64,000 nucleotides of DNA from Excoecaria cochinchinensis. Its lineage: Eukaryota > Streptophyta > Magnoliopsida > Malpighiales > Euphorbiaceae. Shown one piece after another: positions 62,831 through 64,000 of the stretch. A program made the position numbers and the translations under genes. Numbering within the stretch: position 1 is the first letter of the stretch; each line of letters begins with the position of its first letter. Location: assembly GCA_947683425.1 (NCBI GenBank), contig CANTUQ010000017.1, forward strand, positions 1,798,001 to 1,862,000, in the 5' to 3' direction. The notes under the pieces were generated by a model that saw only the letters and a list, made by a program, of their open reading frames with translations, did not search any database and had not been told where the DNA came from.

Positions 62831-64000
62831 ATGGCTTCTAATTCTGCTCATGGTGCGCGTGAGGAATCCGCCGAGAGTGTGAATCCTCCAGCTATAGATC
62901 CGTCTGTTTCTGTTACTGTGTCGGCTCAGCATGCTAGGGTCCAGCCAGAGGCCGCAGCCATGCCCTTTGAGGCTATGTTCAGACTGCATCAGGACATGGC
63001 TAGGGTTTTGGAGAGAGTGACTGCTCCTAGAGCACCTATGGAGAATCTGAGGAGGGCAGGAGTCGAGGATTTTTATGGTACTGGTTTGAATGAATCTGAG
63101 ATGGCAGAGAGATGGTTAGATAAAGTAAAGCGTGCTTTGAGAGAGATTCGGTGTCCTCCCGACCAGCAGGCAGAGTGTGCATTAGCTCTTCTACAGGGGT
63201 CTGCATTTGAATGGTGGGAATTAGTTTGCAGGCATCCTCAGTTACCGGACCCGATTACCTGGGAGTTCTTTGAGGGTGAGTTTACAAAGAAGTATATTAC
63301 TCAGACTTATAGGGATTCGAGATGGGCGCAGTTTTTGGGTTTGAAGCAGAGGGCCATGTCTGTAGCAGATTATGAGAAGGAGTTTAACAGGTTATCTCGC
63401 TATGCCCCACGAGGAGTTATGACTGATGACTTTAGATGCAAGCATTTCGAGGCAGGGTTAAATGAGTCTCTGAAGATTGCTTTGATTTCCTTGATGTGTA
63501 TACCTGGGGTTAGTTATTACCAGATTGTAGAGGCTGCTGTGAGAGCTGAGTTGTCTGAGACTGTGATGAGAGAGAGAGCTCAGAGGAGGAGTTCTTCTCG
63601 TGGAGGATCTTCTTCGAGTAAGAGATCTAGGAACCCATAGGATGAGTCAGCATCTGGTCCGGCTTCTAGAGGTAGACGACAGGGTCCTGCAGCTGTGTCA
63701 GGTTCTGGTAGGGGTGGTAGAGCTGAGACTACACCAGTTTGTCCTCATTGTAGTAAGTCACATCGGGGTGAGTGTAGGTGGCTCTCCGGTGCGTGCTTCA
63801 GGTGTGGGAGTTCTGAGCATCAGTTGGCCAGTTGTCCGAGATTGCAGGAGGATTCAGGTTCTCAGAGAGAGGGCAGTAGGGTCGGTTCGAATGCTTCTCA
63901 GGCTACCCGTGGCAGAGGCCGAGGTAGAGGTGGCCGGCATAGAGATGGAGCTGCTTCTGAGACTGTTGAGCATCCTCCTCAGGGTGCCATCAGAGCATAT
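62831..64000 (+). pseudogene. gag: gag of the chromovirus, cut by window edge, one stop
   Basis: ATG at 62831 directly follows TTCTTGTTTGTTTAG, a strong splice acceptor. The capsid domain spans about residues 85-185 (AFEWWELV, WEFFEGEFTKKYI), followed by a Ser/Arg-rich linker. A TAG at 63638 (in NP-stop-DESASG, CAG expected) interrupts; the same frame then continues through two zinc knuckles, CPHCSKSHRGEC (63740) and CFRCGSSEHQLASC (about 63797), and a Gly/Arg-rich tail. One C-to-T change is the only defect, so the element is recent. pol should follow outside the window. Confidence 0.88.

Overview
The window is a dense nest of transposable elements in a flowering-plant nuclear genome. The evidence is Ty3/gypsy retrotransposons with plant-type primer-binding sites (initiator-Met and Arg tRNAs), C-terminal chromodomain-like tails, a Mutator-like (MULE) transposon carrying both a MuDR-type transposase and a GRF-zinc-finger gene, and AT-rich LTRs with TAA microsatellites. 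I see no convincing host gene, tRNA, rRNA or CRISPR. The species cannot be named from the sequence; heterochromatin is the likely setting.

Layout. 1-2374: end of a minus-strand Tat/Ogre-type LTR. 2375-9175: piece of another LTR, split by a 6.16-kb MULE (2997-9155) with 122-bp inverted repeats and a 10-bp target duplication. 9176-17437: decayed chromovirus (element 1) whose 5' LTR is split by a Tat solo LTR (9483-12037, target duplication CTTTT); its 3' end is lost and joined to a minus-strand gag/LTR stub. 17438-21186: broken LTRs. 21187-33216: a second decayed chromovirus (element 3). Its pol is split by a solo LTR (24112-30560) that itself contains a 4.1-kb solo LTR (26183-30298), and again by a Tat LTR fragment (30798-32124). 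33217-49898: two diverged copies of its LTR family; the second holds a 10.76-kb array LTR-gag-LTR-gag-LTR (36447-47208) with a single CATGT target duplication. 49899-56761: Tat LTR fragments in both orientations, with a 475-bp inverted repeat. 56762-60259: 5' part of a Tat element, split in gag by the youngest-looking chromovirus (60260 to window end), which runs off the edge within gag.

The array at 36447-47208 is a gag-only (TR-GAG-like) retrotransposon: two nearly intact 407-codon gag genes and no polymerase. It must borrow reverse transcriptase and integrase, presumably from a chromovirus related to the one at 60260.

The most interesting signal is not a gene. Six diverged chromoviral LTR families here carry the same multi-branched RNA-like fold (long-range stem, palindromic TAGGCATGCCTA-type arm, several small hairpins) whose stems differ in sequence but keep pairing. 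A second twin-hairpin module lies nearer the LTR end. Strong splice-donor sequences sit upstream of the fold, and in the two intact-looking gag elements a splice acceptor sits directly before the gag ATG. I infer a retrovirus-like arrangement in which splicing removes the structured region and primer-binding site from the gag mRNA, while unspliced genomic RNA keeps them.
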